Source: Scolanthus callimorphus
Taxonomy: Eukaryota; Cnidaria; Anthozoa; Actiniaria; Edwardsiidae
Direction of reading: 5' to 3'
NCBI GenBank assembly: GCA_033964015.1
Contig: CM066921.1
Coordinates: 25,711,355-25,775,354, forward strand
Length of the DNA stretch: 64,000 bases
A model generated the notes under the pieces. The model was not told the origin of the DNA. It saw only the letters and a list, made by a program, of their open reading frames with translations, and searched no databases. Of the stretch, positions 1 through 11,797 are shown in pieces (position 1 is the stretch's first letter; every line of letters begins with the position of its first letter). The translations under genes were made by a program, and so were the position numbers.

Positions 1-484
1 TTTTTTTTTTTTAAAGTCTACCCCTCAACAAGATATTATTTTTTCAATCATTGATGACGTCATCGATGACGTCACATCACGTGACCGTGTTACAGCACCC
101 CCCTTGTGGCATAGACAAAATATCCCAAGTATGGTTGTCTTAGCATGTTCCCTTGAGGAGATATAATTTTTTCTTTGCGTACCACAGGGTTCCCATGTGT
201 ACACGGACGGACGGACACCGGACGGCGTACGCTATAGGTTTAATACCAGAAAAACAAAGAAAAAAAATGTATATCTTCCGAAGGGAAGCTTCTATAGAAG
301 CCAAACTTGGACAAACTTTCAAAGACCATAAGCGGAACTCTGCACCAAAGTCACGTGTCCTTTCGTCATCAATGACGTCATCAAAATGATCCATAATGCC
401 CGTGACGTTCAAAAATCAACTCGATAGTATACTATACGTTTTTCCCTTAGGTATGTGCTCCGCTTGCGCGCTGGAGCATGTGGA
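1..484. other. Non-coding edge region with CRE-like palindromes
   Basis: No convincing gene. The stretch opens in a T-run and holds several TGACGTCA palindromes (two near 54-75, one near 370), the consensus for CREB/ATF-type bZIP factors. The short reading frames on both strands resemble no known protein. Confidence 0.4.
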
Positions 485-1140
485 GCTCCGCTATAACTTT
501 TAATAATTTTCATGTCAAAATTTAAAATTTGAATGGCTCATGTTATAGAGCGCTCATTAACGTGAGGCATTCAAATTTTAAATTTTCACATGAAAATTAT
601 ATTTAAAAGTTATAGCGCCTGATGACTTTCAAAGCATATGTGGAGTTGAGTTGAAAACAGCAAATCTTGGACGAGATATAGGCATCTGAAGTTCTCAAAA
701 TACCTAAAAACGAGGCCAGAAAGGCTTCTAGCTAGTGAAAACCAAATACAAAGCTCTGTATTTGTGAAGATCCTATAATTCCGTCAATATTTAACCAAAT
801 AATACTACATTTTTCGAAACTGTGTATTCTGATATGATAGCAGGTTTTTGACTACAGTAGATGTTTCTTTCGTCTTTAATTTGAAAAACTGAATTGGGAA
901 AGTGATGCATGGGATCTGTCACCATCAAATGTTTCAAATTTGTATCCTGTTGTGTTTGTGAAATTGGATCAATTAACATAAGGACTATTAGTAATTAGAT
1001 AATTAAAATTTAAATCGAAATCGTCCAAACCAACCTACAGCAAAACACCTAAACCAACCTACACCTTGATATGAGAAATATCGACAAAATTTGCAAAATC
1101 TGTGCAAGGGCAAATGAAACCGAATTCCCTCTATGTGTTT
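485..1140 (+). repeat. Interspersed repeat R, copy 1
   Basis: A sequence of about 650 bp that recurs in the same orientation at 3.04-3.71 kb, with a shorter diverged copy near 52.5-54.2 kb. It begins with a long imperfect palindrome whose arms read CTATAACTTTTAATAATTTT and its complement, around a centre containing GAGCGCTC. No protein is encoded. The better-bounded third copy shows terminal inverted repeats, so this is most likely a non-autonomous DNA transposon remnant. Confidence 0.75.
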
Positions 1141-1149
1141 TAGTTTTGC

Positions 1150-1440
1150 GCACGCGTACATAAAAGTAGCTTAATCTCGCTTTCTAAAATCGGCACCATA
1201 TTGTTTTTTTATTAGATCTCCATGATCACATGCCGCCGTTGCAAAAATGTCCTTATTAGTAAATTCCACTGACCTGAGGCTACGACCAAACCAACATTTA
1301 GAGCGGATTTCAGATGACTGTCGTGAGTAATTCGCAATTACCTTTGTAATTACTCCTATAGGTTTTATTCAAATTGGTGTAATCACTTTGCGATTGGTTT
1401 CACTACAGTCATATGAAATCCGCTCTATTTCAACCTCATT
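1150..1440 (+). repeat. Interspersed repeat S, copy 1, containing a MITE
   Basis: This segment recurs at 5.60-6.44 kb. Its core (about 1300-1426) is a fold-back element with ends AGAGCGGATTTCA and TGAAATCCGCTCT. A related 80-bp element with ends of the type GTGAAATTCGCTCTAT lies at 58.21-58.29 kb. This copy is uninterrupted and supplies the empty site for the insertion at 6184-6325. Confidence 0.75.
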
Positions 1441-2965
1441 CAACATTTATTGAACACGCCGTGTTGACCGTGTTGATGTGCTGAAAGTGTTGCGTCTTCA
1501 CATCAGTCCCATCGCGGGTAAACAATCATCACTTTAGTAAAACTACAAAATTTCGCTGCACTATATCCAATATCTTCCGAGAAAACGAACGTTGAAAATT
1601 TGAAAATTTACAGACGTTTGTATGACTGGGGTATGCGTCATTACCCCACATGGGGAGAAATACCGAATGGACATGCGCACTTGAGCGTGGCACTTCTAAA
1701 ATATGGACTCAGTTTACCTTCAAATAATTTACTGTAAATGTATGGCAATGAAACTTAAATTCAAGATAACACTGGGCTAAATTCGAAATCGAAAGTTACT
1801 TTGCCTCCGATCGAAACAACATGTTGTTCATCTTTCTTTTCGTGGTAATATTGGTGGGCTACAGTATAAAATCGGTTCGGTTTTGTCAAATCTAGGTTAC
1901 AAACGCAAGAGCTCTGTTTACAAGAGGAAGTCTATGCCACGGCGCTAAAATACACAGAACTAACAGTCAAATTTCGTAACGTTATAAGCTCGTACAAACC
2001 TCACTTTACCTCCAGATCAAAAGAACAAGAATTCCTTCGTAAATTCACACAGATTTCACGTCATGTAAATGATTTTTCAGCTCGGTTTTTAAGATCCACT
2101 TCTATGTTAAACGAGGCTTCATTGTTTGGCCCTTGAAGTCCGCCTCGAAGCAAAAAAGCTCGAAAAAATGCCGATTTCTTCGCTTCTTTCCGCTCTGAGC
2201 GGCCAGTTCTTCGACAGTGTACAACCAGGCGTTCCTCTGCTAATAATATGTGTCCAAAAAGACTAGAAACGAGTACCAGAGTGCCTAGCGAACTTAATTT
2301 TTAAATATTAGCGCGAACTTGAAGCGAACCGGCGAAGGCAAAGTTCAGTATTGACTCTCGTTATTTATCAACGCATCCTCGATATTTTCCCAAAATTAAC
2401 AAAAAGCATGATATATTATTTTACTTTGCTTTCAAATTGTTTCTTCTTGGCATGTTATCAGCCGAAAAGGCAAAGTTTTAAGCAATTTATAACAACCCTT
2501 CACTCTCTCTTCTGTCTCTCCCGGAAGTCAGGGTTTGTTTTTGCATACTAATTGACCCACCAATCGACAGCGACCAATGAGAGACGCAATAGGACAATCG
2601 ACTTTATTGACAGCATAATTAGGGTCATGTTTAAACTCCTCCCATTATCATTCGCTATTTCTCGCCATGCAGTCATACAAATCTCTGTAAAATTTTCAGT
2701 TTTCTGACTCTGATTTCTCAGCCGACATGGCATTTGGCATAATGAAAATTTAAAGGATTACTAATGTGAGGATACTCTTTCTAGTGCCAATTTGATTTTT
2801 AGTAAGTTTAATTTTAAGACATGTGAATTTGCGGCGGCCATTTTGGAAAAACGTCTATTGGCTGAGCGAATGTGTGACGTAAGCTTTGCGTGAAAATCAT
2901 TCATACAGGCTTTATTTTCCAATACGCTGTTAAACTGTGGGAGAGATGGGACGCTCCAGGTTTAC
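1441..2965. other. Gene-free stretch with two halves of a split transposon
   Basis: No gene seen. About 1515-1640 and 2640-2885 match, in reverse orientation, the two halves of the 390-bp element at 37986-38375, including the terminal motif GGCCATTTTGGAAAAA. Roughly 1 kb of unrelated sequence separates them. Either a copy was interrupted by a later insertion, or this is a longer relative of which the 390-bp form is a deletion derivative. Confidence 0.5.
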
Positions 2966-3720
2966 GCCACTTTCACAATGGCCGCACAATGGCCGCTGTT
3001 TTCAACTCAACTCCACATATGCTTTGAAAGTCATCAGGCGCTATAACTTTTAATAATTTTCATGTCAAAATTTAAAATTTGAATGCCTTATGTTAATGAG
3101 CGCTCATTAACGTGAGGCATTCAGATTTTACATTTTGACATGAAAATTATTAAAAGTTATAGCGCTTGATGACTTTCAAAGCATATGTGGAGTTGAGTTT
3201 GAAAACAGCAAATCTTGGACGAGATATAAGCATCTAAAGTTCTCAAAATACATCAAAACGAGGCCAGAAAGGCTTCTAGCTAGTGAAAACCCCATACAAA
3301 GCTCTGTATTTGTGAGGTCCTATAATTCCGTCAATATTTAACCAAATAATACTAAATTTTTCGAAACTAGTTATTCTGATATAATTTCTTGAGCAGCAAG
3401 TTTTTGACTACAGTACATGTTTCTTTCGTCTTTAAATTGAAAAACTGAATTGGGAAAGTGGTGCATGGGATCTGTCACCATCAAATGTTTCAAATTTGTT
3501 TCCTGTTGTGTTTGTGAAATTGGATCAATTAACATAAGGACTATCTATTAGTAATTAGATAATTAAAATTTATATCGAAATCGTCCAAACCAACCTACAC
3601 CCCAACACCTAAACCAACCTACACCTTGATATGAAAAATATCGACAAAATTTGCAAAATCTGTGCATGGGCAAATGAAACCGAATTAACTCTATGTGTTT
3701 TAGTTTTGCGAAATCGTAAA
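2966..3720 (+). repeat. Interspersed repeat R, copy 2
   Basis: Second copy of the repeat at 485-1140, with the same central palindrome. Its left end (CCACTTTCACAATGG) is roughly complementary to a site near 3455-3466 (TTGGGAAAGTGG). These are the likely true element ends, matching the terminal repeats of the third copy. The shared sequence nevertheless continues about 250 bp further in both copies 1 and 2, so the two are also joined by a larger duplication. Confidence 0.7.
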
Positions 3721-4225
3721 TTCATCACGCATGTTAGCCAAAATAATTGCATCATGCCCGTTGCTTTCCAGACACTCACTCTATAGCAACCGCACTTTCC
3801 AACTAAACACTCAAAACACTAGCAGTTTTCAAGAATTGATCAACCAGCGTACATGATACACTTGTTTTACCATTTTATAACTATTTTCAAACACGGTTAC
3901 TATTGATCAACACAGAAGTGGGACTGACTACTAGCACATTTGTTAGACTTAAAAGTTTTCGGGTGTTTACTTTCTAGAAATGCCCCCTTGGCACAAATTC
4001 AAAAACATTTTACAAAAATCTCAAATCTTTCATTGGTCTCTGCAAAATCACCCAGAGCCGTTCGCTCGTTTGACCGCAGGAAGCCAGACCGTGGTTCGTC
4101 GGTTGGCGTAGAAATCACTTCGCAACGGTAGACAGTAGATACGATTTCTGTGGGAAAGAGAAGATATTGTAATCAAAAGACATATGGCACTTTTCGAGTA
4201 AGACCGACAACGGTTTGCCGTTAAT
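3721..4225 (+). promoter_or_regulatory. 5' flank of the glycosyltransferase gene
   Basis: About 500 bp without another gene directly upstream of the GT31 start. A stretch of some 75 bp (4042-4115, containing AGCCGTTCGCTCGTTTGA and GGAAGCCAGACCGTGG) recurs with moderate divergence at 23.19-23.27 kb, downstream of the TBC gene. It may be a repeat remnant used as 5'-UTR or promoter DNA. No TATA box or start site was assigned. Confidence 0.35.
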
Positions 4226-5323
4226 ATGTTTGCAAATTCAAAGATAAAAATGTGTTTTTTACTTTTTTTGTTTTTCCAAGGAGGAATAATCCTTCTTTTG
4301 CTGTCAAACATCACCCATTCTCAGTTAAACATTCAGGAGAATATTGTGTTTTATATGAAAAATAAAAATGGAAATATGGCTTCACAAATCTATGAAGGTT
4401 TTCGCAAGTTCTTGTCGTCTTCATGGCTTGGAAAGACTGGACAAACAGCTCCTACAAGTACAACTGTCAATGGAGCCTTGTTTCCAGATCTCAAGAACAA
4501 ACAAGAATTGTTCCTACTCGTGCTGGTAACAACAACTCCATCGGCCGGGGATCGGCGACAAGTTATCAGAGAAACATGGGGAAGAATAACTGAGTTGGGT
4601 TTTCAAAATGCAACTGAAAGGAGAGACGCCTCTGAATCAACTTCTATTGTCTTCGCCATTGCGTTATCTGTAAACCGTGCCACAAATCAAGAGATACAGC
4701 TGGAAGCAGATGCTTTCGGGGATATTTTTCGCTGTGAAATATTGGAAACTTATCGCAACATTGTGTACAAAATTTGGGAGGCATTTCAATGGGCTTCGAC
4801 GCAGAACCCGAAGCATCTTATAAAAGTCGACGACGATGTCTATGTCAATCTACCCAGATTCTTCTCCTGGATCCAAGAACCAAATATACCTTCAAGATTA
4901 TATGCCGGGGCTGTAAGTTACAATATCACTGCCATTCGAGATAGAGCAAACCAATTTTACGTCAGCGAAGAACACTTTTCAGGGAAACAATTCCCTCCCT
5001 ATTGCATCGGGGGCTGCTACGTCATCACTGGGAATCTCTTGGCGGAGTTTCTGAATAAATCTGCAGAGCTTAGTATGTTTCAAATCGAGGATGCTTATCT
5101 AGGAGTCGTTGCAAGGCGGAGTGGAATAATTCCCTATAATATTTGGTTCAACCTCGTCATGGTCAATAGTTGGATGTTGGAATACTATTTAAATAATTGG
5201 GCAAGTGAGCGAGATATACTAGAATCGCTGTGCTTAGGAGACAGTTTAGACAACGACAAAATCTACAAAATACATTTGAAATATATTACATTGTACAAAA
5301 AGCGTCTAAGTTTTTCCAAATGA
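4226..5323 (+). CDS. Beta-1,3-galactosyltransferase-like glycosyltransferase (GT31), single exon
   Basis: A 365-residue intronless reading frame. A hydrophobic segment at residues 9-27 follows a short basic N-terminus, the type II topology of a Golgi enzyme. Conserved GT31 blocks occur in order: the RQVIRETWG block at 111-119; the acidic metal-binding DDD at 202-204 within KVDDDVYVN; a Cys/Gly-rich YCIGGCYV block at 259-266; and E288-D289 within EDAYLG. Family members transfer galactose or N-acetylhexosamine in beta-1,3 linkage from UDP-sugars to glycoproteins or glycolipids. N-glycosylation sequons are present (for example NIT 233-235). Length is normal for the family and there are no internal stops. 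The ATG at 4226 is chosen because it precedes the membrane anchor; an in-frame Met at residue 9 is an alternative. Donor and acceptor specificity cannot be told from sequence. Confidence 0.9.
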   Translation: MFANSKIKMCFLLFLFFQGGIILLLLSNITHSQLNIQENIVFYMKNKNGNMASQIYEGFRKFLSSSWLGKTGQTAPTSTTVNGALFPDLKNKQELFLLVLVTTTPSAGDRRQVIRETWGRITELGFQNATERRDASESTSIVFAIALSVNRATNQEIQLEADAFGDIFRCEILETYRNIVYKIWEAFQWASTQNPKHLIKVDDDVYVNLPRFFSWIQEPNIPSRLYAGAVSYNITAIRDRANQFYVSEEHFSGKQFPPYCIGGCYVITGNLLAEFLNKSAELSMFQIEDAYLGVVARRSGIIPYNIWFNLVMVNSWMLEYYLNNWASERDILESLCLGDSLDNDKIYKIHLKYITLYKKRLSFSK

Positions 5324-5600
5324 ACTGCTTGAAATAGGTTGAAATTAGTGGTAAAGATCAAGGTGAAATGTAGTTTGACATGGATACTGGCAGTTTTCAC
5401 GACATTGTTGCGCACGCAACATAAATGGGACGAGAGAACAAAGCTTGTCTGTTTGAATAACAAAAGCCGTCTTCGCCAGAACGAGACGGAACATTCTCGA
5501 ACCCAGAACTCCCCGAATCGTCGCCTCGCCTTCGTCGCCTGCCAGGGGAAGCTCTGGTGACATCCAAAGGAGGGCCTTCGCAGATTGGTTGAATTAGCTC
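5324..5600. other. 3' flank of the GT31 gene
   Basis: No gene recognised. No canonical AATAAA was seen just after the stop codon. Confidence 0.3.
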
Positions 5601-6440
5601 ACACGCGTACATAAAAGTAGCTGAATCTCGCTTTCTAAAAACGTATCTGTCAGAATAACACTGGCATTCGCTTCCTAGTCGTCTTGTCAACCTATGCCTT
5701 CGACCTGGACTCTCTAAAAGGCATAAAACCACTATTTTCTTTTACGCATGCGTCCGTGGCTGTCACCAGAGCCTCCCCCGCGAGGTGACGAGCCGGGGAC
5801 CTCTGGGGACGAGAATGGAGTAGGAGCGGCTCAAGGTTATTGTTCTCGCAACATCGTGAAAACGGCCGAAGTATCTGAATTGATACCAAGAAAATCTTTC
5901 GAAAAATATATAGTACTGATACGGGAATCCCAAGCTTAGAGGTATCCACCAAACTTAGAGGTATTCGAGAAACAACATAGACTTCGGCACCATATTGTTT
6001 TTTTTTTTTTATTAGATCTCCATGATCACTTGCCGCCGTTGCAAAAATTTCCTTATTAGTAAATTCAACTGACCTACGACCAAACAAACATTTAGCGCGG
6101 ATTTCAGATGACTGTCGTGAGTAATTCGCAATTACCTTGTAATTACTCCTGTAAGTTTTATTCAAATTGGTGTAATCACTTTGGGCTTATCTCCGGTGTA
6201 ATAACCTGTGAGTGCGCACGAACTGCGTCACAAAGCTTCCTTTGTTTGGTAGAACGAATCAGGATGAAATAAGAACTGAACACAAAGGTGTCCTCTGGGA
6301 ATGGTTATTACACCGGAGTTAACCCTCACTTTGCGATTGGTTTTACTACAGTCAAATGAAATCCGCTCTATTTCAACCTCATTCAACATTTATTGAACAC
6401 TCCATGTTGATGATGTTGAACGGGGAAGACAAAACAATTC
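5601..6440 (+). repeat. Interspersed repeat S, copy 2, with two insertions
   Basis: Second copy of the repeat at 1150-1440. Compared with copy 1 it carries an extra block of about 344 bp at 5641-5984 (GC-richer, no recognisable protein) and a 142-bp MITE at 6184-6325. Otherwise the two copies align closely, including the T-run and the AGAGCGGATT-type MITE core. Confidence 0.75.
6184..6325. mobile_element. 142-bp MITE with 8-bp target duplication
   Basis: Ends GGCTTATCTCCGGTGTAATA and, on the complementary strand, GGGTTAACTCCGGTGTAATA form terminal inverted repeats of about 23 bp. TCACTTTG flanks the element on both sides, and the paralogous site near 1382-1390 carries it once, so this is a clean insertion with an 8-bp target duplication. 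That size fits hAT- or Merlin-type transposases; the ends do not decide between them. No coding capacity. Confidence 0.85.
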
Positions 6441-6536
6441 AACATTTTCAGGAATCAGGAACCCATTACCTAGGAGCGTCCATCCCCCGGCGTGTTTTCA
6501 CAGTGTAACAGCCAATTAGATCAAAGAGCTCTGTGA

Positions 6537-7010
6537 CAGGGTCCAGAAGGGGTAAAATGGGAGCTGGGATTGGTCCTATTAGGGAAGCGGTCAAAACATC
6601 TGTACTCGACCGGGACCCGATTTTATCGCGGGAGGTGGTAGGTCCCGGGCTGTACCTACCCACCCGTTTTTTCAATGCCCATTTTCTCCATGCTCAAGTA
6701 AGGGGTGTTGGATTTTATTGCATGGATGCGTTGCTCTCGCTATGAAGAAGACGGTGCTGGGCTAATCTTTTGTATTCATTTATTATTTTACGAGATATTC
6801 GCAGTTAAAAATGGCTATTTTTTCCTAAAAGAAGGTTGGCTGCGGTATACACCACCCCATCGGGTCCCATTCTAGTACAGATGTTTTGACCACTTCCCTT
6901 ATTAGGCTGGGAAAATAGGATTGGGGTCACTGGGGCTGGGATTTGACCACTGGGACTGGGAATTAATGTCCACTAAACTGGGGATGGGATTCTATATTAT
7001 TTCCCTTTCC
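6537..7010. mobile_element. Degraded relative of the CAGGGTCC transposon
   Basis: The left part (CAGGGTCCAGAAGGGGTAAA onward) matches the inverted right end of the complete element at 52669-53973. The right part repeats the subterminal motifs around 'gggattgg' and 'gggactggga'. No reading frame of transposase size. Confidence 0.55.
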
Positions 7011-8210
7011 TTGTAAAACGATTTAAAAAACGTTGTTTTAGAATAGTTGTCAGGATGAAATCAGTGTAAACATGTGAAAAAGACCCAAAACTGATAAAAC
7101 GACCAAAACATTAACTGTACAGCGGTTTCCTGTCTGGTTACCAGTCTCACACATAATCCATCTCATATGACTCTTCCAATATCGGCGCCTCTTTGGCTGA
7201 AACGCGGGGGGAGGGGGTGCTCGTCGGGAAAATTGATTTTAACCCCAAGGGATAGCAAATTGGGTGTGGTCAGCAAATAATTTCACCTAGGAGATAGCAA
7301 TTTGGACGGAAAATTGCAAGCTAGAAGTCCCTTTGACTTGTAAAGCTAGGAAACTGTGGAAAACAATAAGCAAGAAGGCAGGGATAGAAGAATCGAGCAA
7401 GACACGTGGGTTTGCAGACTTCGTTCTGGAGATCTTTTATATTGACCACATAGAACCTGGAAGCCAGTGAGAAGCTCAATTGGTTCGAATTTGTCTTACG
7501 CACGGATGACAAAATGAACATGTTTGTTAAAAGTGAATCAAATCACTTCGTGTTCGGGTCATTCAAAGACTCGCAGATTTTGAGAAGGGCTCCTATAAAC
7601 ATCGTGTTTAAAAAGTAGAGTCAGACATTACTATTAGCAGTAAAACCAGTGGATCTGTGGACTCTGCAGTTTTAACAAAACTGCTCAGAAAAGGAAAAGG
7701 ATGACCGAAACAAGATACCTGATAGCCACGCGTTTCAGAGAGTTCTTTACAAACTTTTGCTTATTAGAGTGGTTTCAATAAATCCGTAAAACACATTGTA
7801 AGTACCAAAGAGTGATAGTCAAGGCAACACATTAATAGAGAACAATTGAGGTAGAGCGTTAAGGTTACTGAGAACCTTCGCGCACGTCCTCGAAAAAAAT
7901 CATACTCGTCCTTAGTTTAACTAAAACATGTCAACCTATATATCGTTGGAAAGTTTATAGAATGGACTAGCAGACTATGACAAAAAGAAATAACTTTTGA
8001 TAAACATAATTTTTTTGAAGGTTTTATTAAAAATGTGGGTGTGACACTTTCAAGAGCTATCGCTGCCGAACTGCTTGACCTTGACACCCAAGTAACACAT
8101 TGTTTTAATCCTTAAAGGTGTTTCTCAAAACCGTGTCTGCGTTGTTCAAAAGTTATGGAACTTTTAAATTTCCAAGGTCAAATTTGATGGACATTGGAAC
8201 TTGGAGTAAA
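7011..8210. other. No gene recognised
   Basis: Around 7205-7315 is a G-rich stretch (GTGCTCGTCGGGAAAATTGA) shared in part with the G-run element at 27.55-27.93 kb, probably a solo end. The remainder shows no coding signal. Confidence 0.35.
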
Positions 8211-8214
8211 AAGA

Positions 8215-10190
8215 GTTAGTGACCACGTTAAAAGCCCGGGTGTTCATTTTAGCTATAATGAAAACACGCTTCGGAAACTTAATTTTGATGAGGTCATAAA
8301 GTCGACAAAGAAAATTTTGTGAGCACTGGAACTGGAGAGACCTCACTGTACTAGGCAGCATCCAAATCATAAAGACATTCGCCATTCCTAAAATTTTGTA
8401 TAATCTTATACCGCTTGAAAAAAACAATGATTACCTCAAAACGATAAACACTGTTTTATACAATTTTTTGTGGTGTGGGAAAACAGACAAAATTAAACGT
8501 AAGGCTATTATAAATGATTTAGATAAAGGAGGGCTAAAAATGCCAAATATAAGCGACATTTTAAAAACACATAGAATTATGTGTGTTAAGAAATTCCTAG
8601 ATACTGAGACCCCGGCAATATGGAAAAATATCTTACGGTTTTACCTGAAAAATGTAGGAGGCTCGTTTTTGTTCCAATGCAATTTTAGCCCAGCCTCATT
8701 ACCTGTAAATTTATCTCCTTTCTATACCGAATGTCTTCAGGCATGGTCTGATTTGACTTTATTTTCTCCTACATCGTTGGAAGATGTTCTAGATCAAGTG
8801 ATCTGGAACAACAAGCTTATTTGTATAGGCAAACGCTCGGTTTATAATGCTGCGCTTGTACGTAAGGGAATGGCTAAGGTTAACGATTTTTATGATGACA
8901 AGGGCAATCTTCGCATGACCAAAGTTTCCTCGACGTACTTTTCGGGAAATGAATTATTTCTAATGTTTTCTCTATTTGATGCTCTGCCGCCAAAATGGAA
9001 AGATCTCCTTCGCTCGCGTCCAGTTGAAACAGCATCGCGTCACCTTTCTGACGACAAACTTTATATTACTTTAAATGAAAAAACTTTATTGGTCGAGAAA
9101 TTGAATTCGAAAAAAGTATATGAATTTCTCGTGTCAAAATCAGCGACTCGCCGACTGCTCAAGCGAAATATTTTTTGTTCTATGGCGCCCCAGGTTTCTG
9201 CTTAGATTGGAGTAAAATCTATCTCCTTCCATTTACAGTTGCGATACAGTAAAAACCCGCATAAAAGAACAGGTGTTTTGGGGAATCAGGCTGACTTTGT
9301 TCTTGTATATTGGGTGTCTTCTGCAAAATCAGCCTGAAAATGTTCTTAAGGTGTTCTTAAAGTTGTTTCTTAACATCAAATACTCTATACACTAGAAAGG
9401 TAGCAGTCATTTAGTAACAACAATTAGTCAAGTCTAAAAAACAACTGCTAAATTACCCTGGAATTCGTGCTGTAACTGTGTGTGCATGGTCTAGCACATC
9501 ATATTGATCTCCTGGGTACTCTACCACAAAGTGGGTTACTGTACTCGAATCTAACTAGCAGCAATTATTTTATACAAGAACAATTTTCATTTTTCAGGCT
9601 GCATGTGTTCTTATGTATAAGGTACCATTTTGATCAAATTTCAGCCTGAGTGTTCTTAAACCACATGTTCTTTTATGCGGGTTTTTACTGTATACAAAAA
9701 CAAGAAACTTCAAATATAATATTTTAAATAGGATTCTACCAGTCAATAAATTTCTGCACAAAATTGGAAAGACGACGTCCCCGTTATGTTCACTTTGTCA
9801 GAGCTGTGTAGAATCTTTAGAGCATTTACTTTTCTCTTGTGAGGTAGTTCGCGATTTTTGGAAAGATTTCTACTTTTGGTTAGTGAAAAATAAAATAAAA
9901 GCTGAACTTTTGCGAGAAATTGATGTCATTTTAGGGATCTGTCCAGTTAAGAAGACTATTTTACAGAATCATTTAGTGCTGATTGCCAAACAATACATTT
10001 ACAGCTGTAAAATAAAGAACACAAGGCCACGGATGACAAGTTTTTTAAAAGATGTGGAACATGTGTTTAAGTTGGAAAGTATGATTGCTCGTGAAAGAGG
10101 AAAGTTAAAATTTCATTTTGATAAATGGGCTAAACTTCTCCCCAATTTCTTAGAATAATAATAATAATAATAATAAAAAAAACAGTTTCG
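8215..10190 (+). pseudogene. Decayed L1/Tx1-clade LINE, 3' part of ORF2
   Basis: Translation gives the region after the reverse-transcriptase core of L1/Tx1-type ORF2. Fragments around IQIIKTFAIPKILYNL are followed by an open stretch (8396-9205) containing FLWCGKTDKIKRKAIIND and KGGLKMPNI. After an insertion (9247-9690) comes a C-terminal part with the zf-RVT-like pattern CSLCQSCVESLEHLFFSC, running to a stop at 10158. An (AAT)n tail at about 10156-10180 marks the 3' end. A stop codon and frame changes disable it, and nearly all of the endonuclease and catalytic RT regions are missing, typical of 5' truncation. Confidence 0.85.
9247..9690. mobile_element. 444-bp TA-target MITE (CAGTAAAAACCCGC family), copy 1
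   Basis: Terminal inverted repeats of about 25 bp begin CAGTAAAAACCCGCATAAAA and are flanked by TA on both sides, as expected for Tc1/mariner-type transposition. The element interrupts the LINE remnant and is therefore younger. A second copy lies in opposite orientation at 56313-56777. No transposase is encoded. Confidence 0.85.
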
Positions 10191-11500
10191 GATGTTGTTC
10201 TTTTTGCGTTTTTTTTGTATGCCAGTCTTGTATGTATCAATAGAAAAACTAAATGTAAAATAACAAAAAAAAAACATGTTTACTCATATATATGTAATAA
10301 TAATCTATGATTTCTTAATAAAAGTATACGTTCTAAAAAAAAGAGAGAGAAATTTCCAATGTCATAATTCCAATACAGTGCCTGACTAGGAATCTTGAAA
10401 CACGTTTCCATAAACAACTCAATAATTCTTAATAATGGATTCGGTTGGCAAACATCAATAGACTCTATACAAGGGGTCATTTCTATGTAAAGGAAAGCGT
10501 TAGAATATTTACCTGTAACGCGTTACAGTCTAGAACTAGTTTCATCAGCCTAGAGCTATAAGTGCCGTAATCCTCATTAATAACAAAAGCCAATATGGCG
10601 AAGAAAGCTGTTTCCGATTGCTTTGAATAAATCCCTTTTTTCGAGATGTTGCTGTATCGGGATTTTGGACGACTTTTGATATGTTATTAAGTGAGTATAA
10701 TAGAGTCTAACTCCGTTGAGATTTGTACTGTTGCAATTTGTTCCGGTTAGCCTTATTATTCACGTAAATTGACTGAACTATCATTACCATGTCCTCAAAG
10801 AGTGGTCATGTGACTCCATCTTGAAAATTACCCACAAGACCCTGGGGACGAGGTTCGCGATACAGATGCGATCCCACAATTAATTGCGGCCCTGGACCAT
10901 AATCACCCCAGTTCCTTTTGGCTCATTTTACTTTCTCGGCAAGCCATGGTATCCCTGTGGTAGCTTAGGTCTCGACGTCGAGAAGGCTATTACGAAATAT
11001 GGCGGAAGCGTCACATTTTAGCTGGTTTTTAGTGCGATCGAATTCGTATATCCACCTTAACTAATACAAATACCTTAGTACACATCACACTGGAGCCACG
11101 ATCCCATGAGCGAGTGACGCCGGCCCTCACCACAAAAACTCGTTCAACTGAACGAGTTAAAAATGAAGCCTGTATTTTTAGTTTCAAATTTTCACGCAAA
11201 GCTTACGTCACACATTCGCTAAAAATGACTAAAGCTTTTAGTTTCATTAATTACTGGGAAAATTATCTTGTTTTCGGAGCTCAGGGGATGCATTCACTTA
11301 GTGCGGGATTTTGTTTTGCCTGAAATGTAAGATGACAGCATAGTTCCATTGTTATGTTGGCACGTGACTCGAACAAAACGTCTTGACAAGTCACCTGACA
11401 ACATACCGTTGCATTGGGATAGCCGCAATGCCATAGAGCGATGACGCTTTCTTTAGTTATAATATAGCTACGATATAACGCGCGCTCTGATCGGTCCAAA
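10191..11500. other. No gene recognised
   Basis: AT-rich DNA searched for the missing 3' exons of the dehydratase gene on the minus strand; none found. A fragment ending ACCCTGGGGACGAGGTT near 10838-10855 recurs at 19.03-19.06 kb and looks like a transposon end. Confidence 0.35.
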
Positions 11501-11740
11501 TCTATGCTCTTTTTCACCATAGTTAGTAGAGTCTCCTCTACTAACTATGATTTCACCGATAAAGTAATGGCTATCTCCCGCTATATCATAAAAAGCATTA
11601 GAGCACAATTTTCTATGACTTTATCGGCAAATAGAGCACTTGTGATGTTGGGAGAGACACTCGAAACATCTCGTGATTTTAAAATGTCCTCGCACGTCTC
11701 TCCCAACATCACGCGTGCTCTATTGCGCCGATAAGTCATA
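11500..11740. mobile_element. Nested fold-back element
   Basis: Two inverted repeats lie together. A short perfect one is centred near 11533 (CATAGTTAGTAGAG and complement). A longer one has arms containing ACCGATAAAGT...GTGATGTTGGGAGAGAC and GTCTCTCCCAACATCAC...CGATAAGTCAT. Non-coding; likely a MITE. Confidence 0.55.
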
Positions 11741-11797
11741 TAAAGTTGAATGCTTAATTATTGCACAGACGATAATTCTAACATTTTTTTTACTCAC

